NCBI GenBank assembly: GCA_943359555.1
Contig: CALRHW010000020.1
Coordinates: 1-9,329, forward strand
Length of the DNA: 9,329 nucleotides
DNA from: Parcubacteria group bacterium
GTDB taxonomy: Bacteria > Patescibacteriota > Minisyncoccia > Phycocordibacterales > CALRHW01
Direction of reading: 5' to 3'
In this document: piece by piece, positions 1 through 6,543 of the stretch
How the letters are laid out: every line of letters begins with the position of its first letter
Position numbering within the stretch: the stretch's first letter is position 1
Translations under genes and position numbers: made by a program
Notes under the pieces: generated by a model
Told to the model about the DNA's origin: nothing
Seen by the model: only the letters and a program-made list of their open reading frames with translations
The model's database searches: none

Positions 1-323
1 TTGTGCAGTCCTTCCTCCGCAAGGTACTGACACCAATTGTTGTTGGTTGGATTGACCAAGATTGGATCCACAAACATCCCACTGAAAAAAGTGTTTGTGT
101 AGATATGAGTTTCTCCAGTTTCTTGGTTTACTTCGTAAGACGTACTTGACGATATACTTGTGACCACTGCGTTATTTGCGGTCGCCCACCCCCAAGCCTG
201 ATTTCCTTCAAACGAGTACCCTGATCCTTGATTGAAATCTGCTCGGGCTTGCGTAGCAAGTCCCACGATACTCATCATAACAACAAACACGACGAAGAAA
301 AAACCAGAAATGACTTTTTGCAT
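1..323 (-). CDS. Secreted protein of unknown function (N-terminal part)
   Basis: The frame is open from an ATG at 321-323 to the left edge, so only about 107 residues are visible. The start is supported by a Shine-Dalgarno run AGGAGAG (complement of 328-334) four bases upstream. The N-terminus is a clear signal peptide: a short MQKV head, a hydrophobic core rich in F, V, I and M (about residues 5-22), and an ARA|D cleavage site after residue 28. The mature part is rich in Ser, Thr, Asn and aromatic residues, with no basic stretches and one visible Cys near the edge, as in exported or surface proteins. I do not recognise a family. It is transcribed divergently from the synthetase-like gene. 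The secretion call is firm; the function cannot be given from this fragment. Confidence 0.8.
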   Translation of the reverse strand, partial: MQKVISGFFFVVFVVMMSIVGLATQARADFNQGSGYSFEGNQAWGWATANNAVVTSISSSTSYEVNQETGETHIYTNTFFSGMFVDPILVNPTNNNWCQYLAEEGLH

Positions 324-408
324 AACACTCTCCTGTAAATGAACTCTCTTACCCCAGAATTGGGATAAAAATTAAGGCCAAGACGTTCTTGTCCATTAGT
401 AACGATGT

Positions 409-432
409 ATTATACTCTGTATTTATTGTCAA
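409..432 (-). promoter_or_regulatory. Candidate promoter of the secreted-protein gene
   Basis: Read on the minus strand, a perfect TTGACA (complement of 427-432) is followed by a perfect TATAAT (complement of 409-414), but only 12 bases separate them, too few for normal sigma-70 spacing. TATAAT may work with another upstream element, or TTGACA with the weak TACATC (complement of 404-409) at 17 bases. An untranslated leader of roughly 75-80 bases would result. Confidence 0.4.
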
Positions 433-483
433 GCACACATAATCTCACGCTAGTCCAGTCAAAAAACTTTTCATTTAAACGTC

Positions 484-512
484 TTGCAATACACGACTGG
501 TTTTCATATTAT
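484..512 (+). promoter_or_regulatory. Sigma-70-type promoter of the synthetase-like gene
   Basis: A -35 box TTGCAA (484-489) and a -10 box TATTAT (507-512) are exactly 17 bases apart. Transcription would start near 519, leaving a leader of only about 14 bases before the ATG at 533, with no Shine-Dalgarno sequence in it. Confidence 0.6.
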
Positions 513-532
513 AGACCAATATACAGCTACTT

Positions 533-1741
533 ATGACCAGTCTAAAAACAGCACAAATAGAGGTCGCAAAAGAAAACCCAAATTTGCCAATGCAACTTAA
601 ATTTGAGGTGTCTTTACCTGAGACAATCAAAAAGTTGCTCGCGGTAAAAGACCTCACTTTACCTACTGGAGCTGGCGAAGAGCGAAATATAATTGGCAAA
701 GTGTACGACGAGGTAATTAAAAAACTTACCGAGCACAATTTTCCCAACATCACTGTCGTGCGTGGCGATGCAAATGTTTTGGCCAGCGAAAATTTTGACA
801 GCCTACTTTTTACTCCAGGAAACCCCGGTCGGTCTTCTACTTACACTAGATACACAGACGAAGACCATGTTTTACAAACACACACATCCGCTCTAATTCC
901 GCAAACATTTAAAAAAATCGCCACAGCTGGAGAAAAAATAGACCGCTCCACTTTTGTACTTCCGGGTTTGGCGTATCGTCGCGACGTGATAGATCCGCGT
1001 CATCTTGATGTGTTTCATCAGATAGACGTGTGGACTTTGCAGGAAAATGCGACGCATGGAAAAGTAAATCGCGAAAATTTACTTGCGCTTGCTCGCGCGG
1101 TTTTTGAAGCCGCTTGTCCCGATGCAAAAATGATTGTTTTAGAAGCAAAGCATCCATATACGATTGAGGGAATTGAAGTTTACGCAGGCGTAGACGGAAA
1201 AGAAATAGAAGTTTTTGAAGCAGGACTTGCTCACCCAGAAGTTTTGAGAAATTGTGGACTGGATCCAGAAAAATATTCTGGACTCGCACTTGGAATGGGA
1301 ATTGAGCGACTCATAATGGCACGCAAAAATTTACCAGATATTCGACTGATTCGTTCTGTGGATCCGCGAGTCATAAAACAAATGACAAATATGGAAGCAT
1401 TTAAAAATGTTTCCGACCAGCCAGCGATTTCGCGCGACATGTCTTATGTTGTCGGAAAAAATGATACAGAAGAAGATATTTGCGAAATGATACGAGAAGC
1501 TTTTGGAAATAAAAGTGATTTACTTGAAGAAGTAAAAATAATGGAGCGCACTTCTTTTGAAAAATTGCATCCGAAAGCCGTGGAAAAGCTCGGCGCAAGC
1601 GCAGGTCAAGACAATGTTTTGGTGCGAATTACTCTGCGACACCCAGATAAAACTCTGACTAAAGAAGAAGCGGCGGAACTTTATACAATGGCATATCCAA
1701 AACTTCATCAGGGAAGTACGGGGGGGTATGAGGTGAAGTGA
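533..1741 (+). CDS. Single-chain PheS-like aminoacyl-tRNA synthetase with fused FDX-ACB domain
   Basis: 402 residues. The class II catalytic core of the PheRS alpha-subunit type is evident: HTSA (117-120), the motif 2 region with YRRD (148-151) and FHQ (161-163), and motif 3 GMGIERL (254-260). Residues from about 293 to the end, with ITLRHPDKTL near 366, read as the FDX-ACB anticodon-binding domain that bacteria normally carry on the separate beta subunit PheT. The N-terminal coiled coil of ordinary bacterial PheS is missing. This is the layout of mitochondrial PheRS (FARS2). No pheT follows; the next gene is a lipid kinase 9 bases on. Pocket motifs differ from PheS: FPFTxPS reads HPYTIEG (207-213), and the Gln of HTSxxQ is Ile122. 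The class assignment is secure, but charging of phenylalanine is not. It may be a PheS-related ligase with another substrate. Confidence 0.88.
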   Translation: MTSLKTAQIEVAKENPNLPMQLKFEVSLPETIKKLLAVKDLTLPTGAGEERNIIGKVYDEVIKKLTEHNFPNITVVRGDANVLASENFDSLLFTPGNPGRSSTYTRYTDEDHVLQTHTSALIPQTFKKIATAGEKIDRSTFVLPGLAYRRDVIDPRHLDVFHQIDVWTLQENATHGKVNRENLLALARAVFEAACPDAKMIVLEAKHPYTIEGIEVYAGVDGKEIEVFEAGLAHPEVLRNCGLDPEKYSGLALGMGIERLIMARKNLPDIRLIRSVDPRVIKQMTNMEAFKNVSDQPAISRDMSYVVGKNDTEEDICEMIREAFGNKSDLLEEVKIMERTSFEKLHPKAVEKLGASAGQDNVLVRITLRHPDKTLTKEEAAELYTMAYPKLHQGSTGGYEVK

Positions 1742-1750
1742 TAAAAAAAT

Positions 1751-2137
1751 ATGGAAAAATTTTCAGTAGAAAAAAGAATTAAAAGTTTTGGATATGCGTG
1801 GCGTGGAATTGGTATTTTTTTAAAAACTACACATAATGCATGGTTGCATGTTTTTATCTTTGTTGTCGTGGTGCTTGCAGGTTTTTATTTTAATATCACC
1901 CAAATAGAGTGGTTTGCAATTATCTTGTCAGCGAGTGCCGTTTTTGTCTCAGAGGCTTTTAATACCGCAATTGAAATTGATATAGACCTCACTTCTCCAG
2001 ATTTCCATCCACGAGCCAAAGACACAAAAGATGTTGCTGCTGGAGCGGTACTCGTGTCTGCCATCACTGCTGTTGTTGTAGGTATAATTATTTTTTACCC
2101 TTACCTTAGCACTTTTTTAAAAATTTTTTTAATCTAG
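1751..2137 (+). CDS. dgkA: DgkA-family diacylglycerol/undecaprenol kinase, membrane
   Basis: 128 residues, the usual length for the prokaryotic DgkA family of small integral-membrane lipid kinases. Family motifs are intact: EAFNTAIE (68-75), then D79, and AKDTKDVAAGAV (89-100); these hold the Glu, Asn, Lys and Asp residues of the composite active site. Three hydrophobic segments are visible (about 32-48, 54-72 and 96-117), with an amphipathic basic N-terminus. In Gram-positive-type bacteria this family phosphorylates undecaprenol and so recycles the cell-wall lipid carrier; that role is more likely here than diacylglycerol turnover but cannot be proved from sequence. The gene starts 9 bases after the synthetase-like stop, with AGGTGA at 1731-1736 inside the end of the previous gene, so the two are probably co-transcribed. 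Confidence 0.9.
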   Translation: MEKFSVEKRIKSFGYAWRGIGIFLKTTHNAWLHVFIFVVVVLAGFYFNITQIEWFAIILSASAVFVSEAFNTAIEIDIDLTSPDFHPRAKDTKDVAAGAVLVSAITAVVVGIIIFYPYLSTFLKIFLI

Positions 2138-2147
2138 CAATTTTGTC

Positions 2148-2153
2148 TAAAAT
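2148..2153 (+). promoter_or_regulatory. Possible -10 box for the ABC-F gene
   Basis: TAAAAT lies 17 bases upstream of the ATG at 2171, which would give a leader of about 10 bases, matching the short-leader pattern of other genes here. No convincing -35 box is seen (only a T-run), so read-through from dgkA is equally possible. Confidence 0.25.
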
Positions 2154-2170
2154 ACAGTAATCTGAAACCT

Positions 2171-3673
2171 ATGTCTAAAATTGGTTCTAAAGAAGATACA
2201 GTATTTCGCTTTGAAGAAGTGGGTTTTGACTATGGTCACAACAAGCCTATTTTAGATGAAGCAAATTGCAATGTTCGGCGTGGTTCAAAAATCACAATAA
2301 TGGGACAAAATGGCGCTGGAAAAAGTACCATTTTTCAACTCATTACAAAAGAGCGTAAACCCTCATCTGGGAAAATTATTATTACAAACGGTATGACTAT
2401 TGCGACTGCACACCAAGTGATTCCACGTGATGAAATGAATCTTACCGTTCGCGAGTTTTTTCTAAAATCTTTTAGTGACGCTGTGTCTCTAGGTCTGCGT
2501 AAAGACATAGGTAAAATTTATGACATTGATCCACAGATAGACGCTGTGCTTGAAGTGGTCAATCTACATGCTCCACATGATAAGGTAGTGAAAAATTTTT
2601 CTGGTGGACAGCTCGCGCGATTGCTTCTCGCAGAGGCACTCATTCAAGACCCAGATATTTTATTACTTGATGAACCGACTAATAATCTAGATAAAGCGGG
2701 CATAGAACATCTTACAGCTTTTCTTGTAGCGTATAAAAAAACTGTCATCGTCATTTCCCACGATGCTGATTTTCTAAACGCTTTTACTGATGGCGTGCTT
2801 TATCTCAACGTTTTTACAAAAAAACTTGAGCAATATGTCGGCGACTATTTTAATGTGTCAGAGCAGATTACAGCACGTGTAGAAAAAGAAAATCGCAAAA
2901 ATGCACAACTCGCAAAAGAAATTCAAGCAAATAAAGACAAAGCCAACTTTTTTGCCAATAAAGGAGGACAGATGCGCCTTGTTGCACGGCGCATGCGTGA
3001 CAAAGCCGAGGAGCTAGAAGATGAAATGGTGGATATTCGGCGTGAAGATAAAGTGATTCGTCCTTTTCATATTCCAAACCAGCCAGAAATTGTAGGCGAT
3101 CTTATGAAAATTTTTTCTTTTTCCACGATAAATCCAAAGACACACAAAAAGCTCAAAAGAAAAACAAACATCGCTTTACGGCGCAATAAACATTTACTTT
3201 TGAAAGGCCCAAACGGAATCGGCAAAACAACACTGCTTGAAAATCTAGCAATAGGGTCAGAAGAAGACACTGTTATTTCAGAAGGTGTGCGTGTGGGATA
3301 TTACCGTCAAGACTTTTCTACGCTTGATTTTAATCAGACTGTCCACGATTCACTTTTATCTGTGATGGATAAACACATAGAAGAAACAATGCGTTCTGTC
3401 GCGGCTGGATTTTTGATTACTGGCGATATGATTCGCACAAAAATAGGGGATTTGTCTGAGGGGCAAAAGGGACTCGTAGCTTTTGCTAGACTTGTTTTGC
3501 AAAAGCCGGGTTTGCTTATTTTAGATGAGCCCACAAATCATATAAACTTTCGTCATCTTCCAGTGATAGCAAAAGCTCTTGATAAATACGAAGGTGCAAT
3601 GGTGCTTGTGAGTCACGTGCCTGATTTTGTAAAGCAGATACGGATTGATGAGGTGTTGGATTTGGAGAAATAA
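2171..3673 (+). CDS. ABC-F family ATPase (ribosome-associated translation factor type)
   Basis: 500 residues with two ATP-binding cassettes on one chain and no membrane segment, the hallmark of ABC-F proteins. Cassette 1 has Walker A GQNGAGKST (45-53), signature FSGGQ (143-147), Walker B ending LLLDEPTNNLD (164-174) and switch His197. A charged linker of about 70 residues (about 230-300, rich in Lys, Arg and Glu) fits the P-site tRNA interaction motif region. Cassette 2 has GPNGIGKTT (346-354), a variant signature LSEGQ (428-432), LILDEPTNHI (449-458) and His482. Characterised relatives (EttA, Uup, YbiT, antibiotic-resistance ABC-F) bind the ribosomal E site and act on stalled or starting ribosomes. 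Which subgroup this belongs to cannot be settled here. No Shine-Dalgarno site precedes the ATG. Confidence 0.92.
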   Translation: MSKIGSKEDTVFRFEEVGFDYGHNKPILDEANCNVRRGSKITIMGQNGAGKSTIFQLITKERKPSSGKIIITNGMTIATAHQVIPRDEMNLTVREFFLKSFSDAVSLGLRKDIGKIYDIDPQIDAVLEVVNLHAPHDKVVKNFSGGQLARLLLAEALIQDPDILLLDEPTNNLDKAGIEHLTAFLVAYKKTVIVISHDADFLNAFTDGVLYLNVFTKKLEQYVGDYFNVSEQITARVEKENRKNAQLAKEIQANKDKANFFANKGGQMRLVARRMRDKAEELEDEMVDIRREDKVIRPFHIPNQPEIVGDLMKIFSFSTINPKTHKKLKRKTNIALRRNKHLLLKGPNGIGKTTLLENLAIGSEEDTVISEGVRVGYYRQDFSTLDFNQTVHDSLLSVMDKHIEETMRSVAAGFLITGDMIRTKIGDLSEGQKGLVAFARLVLQKPGLLILDEPTNHINFRHLPVIAKALDKYEGAMVLVSHVPDFVKQIRIDEVLDLEK

Positions 3674-3674
3674 T

Positions 3675-3807
3675 AAGCCTGAAAAAAAAATTAAAAAGGT
3701 GTCTCAAAAAACACGCGTAAATCGTTGCTACGATTTCTGCTCCGCTCGGCGCCGACGCGCCTGCGCGAGTCTTTTTTCAACACCTTTTTGATTTTGTTTT
3801 CAGGCTT
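3675..3807. terminator. Convergent two-way terminator in a long imperfect inverted repeat
   Basis: Arms 3675-3702 and 3780-3807 are complementary at 26 of 28 positions (AAGCCTGAAAA... against ...TTTTCAGGCTT). The 77 bases between hold a perfect 7-bp hairpin (AAATCGT, loop TGCT, ACGATTT at about 3718-3735), the palindrome TCGGCGCCGA, and CGCG-CCTG-CGCG followed by a T-run at 3771-3777. An A-run at 3706-3711 provides the T-run for the minus strand. The left arm begins 2 bases after the ABC-F stop, and the right arm contains the stop codon of the flavoprotein gene, so both converging genes end inside the element. Two-way termination is the likeliest role. Confidence 0.65.
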
Positions 3808-5161
3808 TACTTTTTGTCGCAGAATCCGTACCCGCCACAAATCCCGTAGTCCAACACAACTGAAGGCTGTATCCACCAGACGGTCTATCAATATTTAAAA
3901 TATCACCCACTAAATAAAGATTTGGAAAAAGTCGAGACTGCATTGTTTTAAAATCTACTTCGCTAAGTACAACGCCACCACTTGTTACGATAGCTTTTTC
4001 TAAACCAAGGAGTTTATCTACGTTTAGTCGTAAACCTTTGAGTAAATCTATGAGTTTTAAACGCTCTTCACGCGTCACACTATTGCAAGGAGTATCTTCG
4101 CCAATAAGAGAAAGCTCTACAAGTACGGTTGCCAAAGCAGACGGCACAAGTGAGCCGAGTGAGTTTCTAAATTTTTTATTTGTATTTTCTTTGAATATTT
4201 CTTGGAGTTTTTTGTTGAGTTGTCCGTGATCAAAATCAGGCAATAAATCAAGCGACACAGCTACCTCGCCGTATTTTAAAAGCTCGCCGATGTCGCGACT
4301 CATATTTAAAATTGTAGGTCCACTAAGTCCAACATGTGTAAAGAGAATCTTACCGCGACTCACCTCCTGTTTCTTATTGTTTTGGAATGTCGTGATTTTC
4401 GCATCTTTCAAACCCACCCCTGCTACGCGAGAAATCCATTTATCTTTTACTACTATAGGGACGAGAGAAGGTGTGGGTTCTACTATCGTGTGCCCAATTT
4501 TTTTTAGCCAAGCGTAGCCATCACCAGTAGAACCAGTTTCAGGGCGGGAAGTGCCACCAGTTGCTATTACTATGGAGCGACCCCGCACGACCTCGCCACT
4601 GTTTTTGCCACTTTTTATTTTTACGCCCACTAAAATCTCACTGACTTTTCCATTGCCAGATTTTTCCGTATTTTTATCTTTTGTGCTTTCTCTCACAATC
4701 TCTGTAACCGACGAATCAGAAAGCACCGTTACTCCTCCAGCTCGCATATATTCTACAAGTGTATTCCACACAGATTGCGCACTGTCGCTCACAGGAAAAA
4801 CTCGTCCCTCGTTTTCCACTTTTGTCGGCATTTCGCGTAAATAAAAAAAGTTTAGAGTCTTTTCTACGTCCCATTGTGAAAAAGTAGAAAAAAGAAACTT
4901 TGCGTTATCTGTATATTTTTCTAAAAACTTTCGTACGTCCTGTTGTGCATTTGTAACATTGCATCTACCACCGCCAGTTATCAAAAGCTTCCGACCAAGA
5001 GTGTCATTTTTTTCAATCAAAAGCACTCTTGCTCCACACTCTGCTGCGCGTCCAGCCGTCATCATTCCCGCAGGTCCGCCACCGACCACTATCACATCCC
5101 AGATATTATTATCGTCAGGAATTTTTATTGTTTCCACCGATTTTACTTCAACTTTTTTCAC
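3800..5161 (-). CDS. HI0933/YhiN-family NAD(P)/FAD-dependent oxidoreductase
   Basis: 453 residues. The N-terminal Rossmann FAD site is GGGPAG (27-32) with the ribose-binding Glu50. It is followed by the family signature GRKLLITGGGRCNVTN (56-71), which identifies the HI0933/YhiN (BaiN-like) group. A middle insertion domain is followed by the second FAD segment, VGD...DRPSGGYSLQ...TTGFVAG (418-444). The family is widespread and poorly understood; one member (BaiN) has been linked to bile-acid reduction, which should not be carried over to this organism. The start is a GTG at 5159-5161, with AAGGTG (complement of 5175-5180) about 13 bases upstream; an in-frame GTG eight codons further in is the alternative. 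It lies 24 bases behind the RluF-like gene and is probably co-transcribed with it. Confidence 0.88.
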   Translation of the reverse strand: MKKVEVKSVETIKIPDDNNIWDVIVVGGGPAGMMTAGRAAECGARVLLIEKNDTLGRKLLITGGGRCNVTNAQQDVRKFLEKYTDNAKFLFSTFSQWDVEKTLNFFYLREMPTKVENEGRVFPVSDSAQSVWNTLVEYMRAGGVTVLSDSSVTEIVRESTKDKNTEKSGNGKVSEILVGVKIKSGKNSGEVVRGRSIVIATGGTSRPETGSTGDGYAWLKKIGHTIVEPTPSLVPIVVKDKWISRVAGVGLKDAKITTFQNNKKQEVSRGKILFTHVGLSGPTILNMSRDIGELLKYGEVAVSLDLLPDFDHGQLNKKLQEIFKENTNKKFRNSLGSLVPSALATVLVELSLIGEDTPCNSVTREERLKLIDLLKGLRLNVDKLLGLEKAIVTSGGVVLSEVDFKTMQSRLFPNLYLVGDILNIDRPSGGYSLQLCWTTGFVAGTDSATKSKA

Positions 5162-5185
5162 TGTTTTTTAAAATCACCTTTTTAT

Positions 5186-5995
5186 TTAAAACCCCAAACC
5201 TTTCATAAAAGTCGTGAGCTCTTCACCTTTCAGCTCGCGATAGGTACCTTTTGTCATTTTACCCAGCTCTATATTCATTATTCGTACACGTTCTATGTCT
5301 ATCACTTCGTTGAAAAGTGCTACACACATTCGGCGGATTTGATGTTTTTTACCTTCGGTAATAATGATACGAAAAAGGTTGTCATTTAGTATTCGCACGC
5401 GACACGGCTTGGTCGTATAACTTTCGCCAGCATTTTCTTTACCACCACCACCTTCTATTCTTACTCCACCTTCCATTTTTTCTTTAAAATTGTTGCGTAG
5501 CTTCTCGCGAGTCTTTACAACATATTCTTTTTCGTGAACATAATCTGGATTTAAAAGCTTGTCTGTAATGCGTCCGTCGTTGGTCAAAATCAAAAGTCCG
5601 TGTGAATCTTTATCAAGTCGTCCGACAGGAAAAACACCTTTTAATTTTGTCGCGCTGAGCACATCTTGTTCACCACGTTGTGGAGAATGTGTGATGACTC
5701 CCGCAGGCTTGTTGTAAACATAATAAATATATTTTTTTACAAGTCCACCAAGTCGCACTTCCACGAGGTCTTCTTCTTTTACTTTATCACCAAGTACGGC
5801 GAGTCGTCCGTTTATGAAAACCTTCTTTTTTGACACGAGTTCATCGCCACCTTTTCGGGTAGCGTATTTACGGAGGGCGAGAAATTTGTTGATTCTCATT
5901 GGGAAATCGGGTTTTTTTGGCTCGTTTTGCACTACGGGTATATTTTGTCTTTTTGGCGCGCCACGTCTTGCATCACGTCTATTTACATTTTTCAT
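5186..5995 (-). CDS. rluF: RluF-like 23S rRNA pseudouridine synthase (RsuA/RluB/RluE/RluF family)
   Basis: 269 residues from the chosen start. An N-terminal S4 RNA-binding domain (from MRINKFLALRKYATRKGG, about residues 33-84) precedes the catalytic domain with GRLDKDSHGLLILTNDG, where the Asp of RLD (residue 128) is the family nucleophile. HEKEY, HQIRRMC and ERVRIMNIEL match RluF (23S U2604) better than RsuA, RluB or RluE, though the exact target base is an inference. A Gly-rich loop (about residues 180-192) interrupts the catalytic domain. An ATG six codons upstream (6013) is rejected because it overlaps the -10 box; ATG 5993-5995 lies 6 bases after that box, which implies a leaderless mRNA. 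The basic, Arg-rich first 30 residues probably aid rRNA binding. Confidence 0.88.
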   Translation of the reverse strand: MKNVNRRDARRGAPKRQNIPVVQNEPKKPDFPMRINKFLALRKYATRKGGDELVSKKKVFINGRLAVLGDKVKEEDLVEVRLGGLVKKYIYYVYNKPAGVITHSPQRGEQDVLSATKLKGVFPVGRLDKDSHGLLILTNDGRITDKLLNPDYVHEKEYVVKTREKLRNNFKEKMEGGVRIEGGGGKENAGESYTTKPCRVRILNDNLFRIIITEGKKHQIRRMCVALFNEVIDIERVRIMNIELGKMTKGTYRELKGEELTTFMKGLGF

Positions 5996-6001
5996 AAAGG
6001 C

Positions 6002-6010
6002 ACTATAACA
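6002..6010 (-). promoter_or_regulatory. Extended -10 promoter of the rluF-like/flavoprotein pair
   Basis: On the minus strand the sequence reads TGTTATAGT, a TGn extension plus TATAGT. No good -35 box is present 16-18 bases upstream, as is usual for extended -10 promoters. Its position, 6 bases before the ATG at 5995, puts the expected transcription start on or next to the start codon. Confidence 0.55.
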
Positions 6011-6028
6011 CATATTTTCCGCATTCGC

Positions 6029-6057
6029 TTGACTTTTCTAAGACTCTCGGCTATGCT
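6029..6057 (+). promoter_or_regulatory. Sigma-70-type promoter of the RRM gene
   Basis: TTGACT (6029-6034) and TATGCT (6052-6057) are exactly 17 bases apart, placing the transcription start near 6064. It is divergent from, and does not overlap, the rluF-like promoter. Confidence 0.6.
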
Positions 6058-6063
6058 ATCCAA

Positions 6064-6157
6064 GTAAGACATTTCTACTAGAAGAACGTAAGAGTTATCT
6101 TTGTTCCATCATAGGGGATTCGAATCTTACGTATTATTCATAAGCCCATAAATTAGA
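6064..6157 (+). promoter_or_regulatory. Long structured 5' leader of the RRM mRNA
   Basis: This leader of about 94 bases is unusually long beside its neighbours. ACGTAAGA (6086-6093) is perfectly complementary to TCTTACGT (6125-6132). GTAAGA also occurs at 6064-6069, so TCTTAC (6125-6130) could pair with either copy. The palindrome GATTCGAATC (6117-6126) overlaps the same segment, giving a third, competing fold. No Shine-Dalgarno site lies just before the ATG. Cold-inducible RNA-binding-protein and cold-shock genes often have such refolding leaders; that this one is temperature-responsive is an inference. Confidence 0.4.
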
Positions 6158-6436
6158 ATGGCAAAAAAGTTATATGTTGGTGGTATTTCATACAATACAA
6201 CTGACCAAGGATTATCAGACGCGTTTGCAAAAGCAGGAGCAGTTGTTTCTGCAGCTATCATTACAGACAAAATGACAGGCCGATCAAAAGGTTTTGGTTT
6301 TGTTGAAATGAGTTCAGATGCAGAAGCTGATGCAGCTATTGAAATGTATAACGGTAAAGATCTAGACGGACGAAATCTTACTGTTAACGAAGCTCGACCA
6401 AAAGAAGAGCGACCAGCGCGTGGAAATTTTAGGTAA
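6158..6436 (+). CDS. Small RRM-domain RNA-binding protein
   Basis: 92 residues, essentially one RNA recognition motif. RNP2 is LYVGGI (5-10) and RNP1 is KGFGFVEM (44-51), with the conserved aromatic residues on both strands for stacking on single-stranded RNA. The short tail (PKEERPARGNFR) is basic, without the long Gly-rich region seen in plant and some cyanobacterial relatives. Cyanobacterial proteins of this type (Rbp) are often cold-induced and act as RNA chaperones. Here a long leader precedes the gene, a strong terminator follows it, and the next gene is an RNA helicase, which fits a job in RNA-structure management. The gene is its own transcription unit. Confidence 0.93.
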   Translation: MAKKLYVGGISYNTTDQGLSDAFAKAGAVVSAAIITDKMTGRSKGFGFVEMSSDAEADAAIEMYNGKDLDGRNLTVNEARPKEERPARGNFR

Positions 6437-6465
6437 TTTATTTTATCTGGAGCAATCACCAAGAG

Positions 6466-6486
6466 ACCGCCTTCGGGCGGTTTTTT
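6466..6486 (+). terminator. Intrinsic terminator after the RRM gene
   Basis: ACCGCC (6466-6471), loop TTCG, GGCGGT (6476-6481), then a run of six T. This is a compact GC stem with a very stable UUCG tetraloop and a U-tract, ending 50 bases after the RRM stop. Confidence 0.93.
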
Positions 6487-6505
6487 GTTGTTTAAATGGT
6501 GACGT

Positions 6506-6534
6506 TTGACAAAATAACCGTTTTGTTATATTCT
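6506..6534 (+). promoter_or_regulatory. Promoter of the DEAD-box helicase gene
   Basis: A perfect TTGACA (6506-6511) is followed by TATTCT (6529-6534) at 17 bases. The overlapping TGTTATATT (6524-6532) is a good extended -10. Either choice starts transcription within a few bases of the ATG at 6544, so the mRNA is probably near-leaderless. The promoter decides the start: an in-frame ATG at 6496 lies upstream of it. Confidence 0.65.
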
Positions 6535-6543
6535 TACGACATT

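Noticed and set aside
3675..3807. Insertion sequence or MITE with target duplication
   Set aside because: No flanking direct repeat was found, and the right arm is part of the flavoprotein coding end, so a terminator is the simpler reading; a repeat search could reopen this.
4943..5389. 148-aa plus-strand ORF
   Set aside because: It is antisense across the junction of two well-supported minus-strand genes, rich in Cys, His, Phe and Ser as expected from reversed A/T-rich coding sequence, and has no start signals.
5996..6013. Upstream ATG adding six residues to the RluF-like protein
   Set aside because: It overlaps the extended -10 box TGTTATAGT, so it would not be in the mRNA.
6086..6132. 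tRNA-like element (stem ACGTAAGA/TCTTACGT next to ATTCGAATC, which looks like a T loop)
   Set aside because: The total length is only 47 bases, the supposed T stem does not pair, and there are no D or anticodon arms. It is treated as leader structure.
6496..6543. Upstream in-frame ATG as the helicase start (16 extra residues)
   Set aside because: The extension encodes the promoter itself (TTGACA at 6506, TATTCT at 6529), and the ATG at 6544 fits the expected transcription start. It also has no ribosome binding site.
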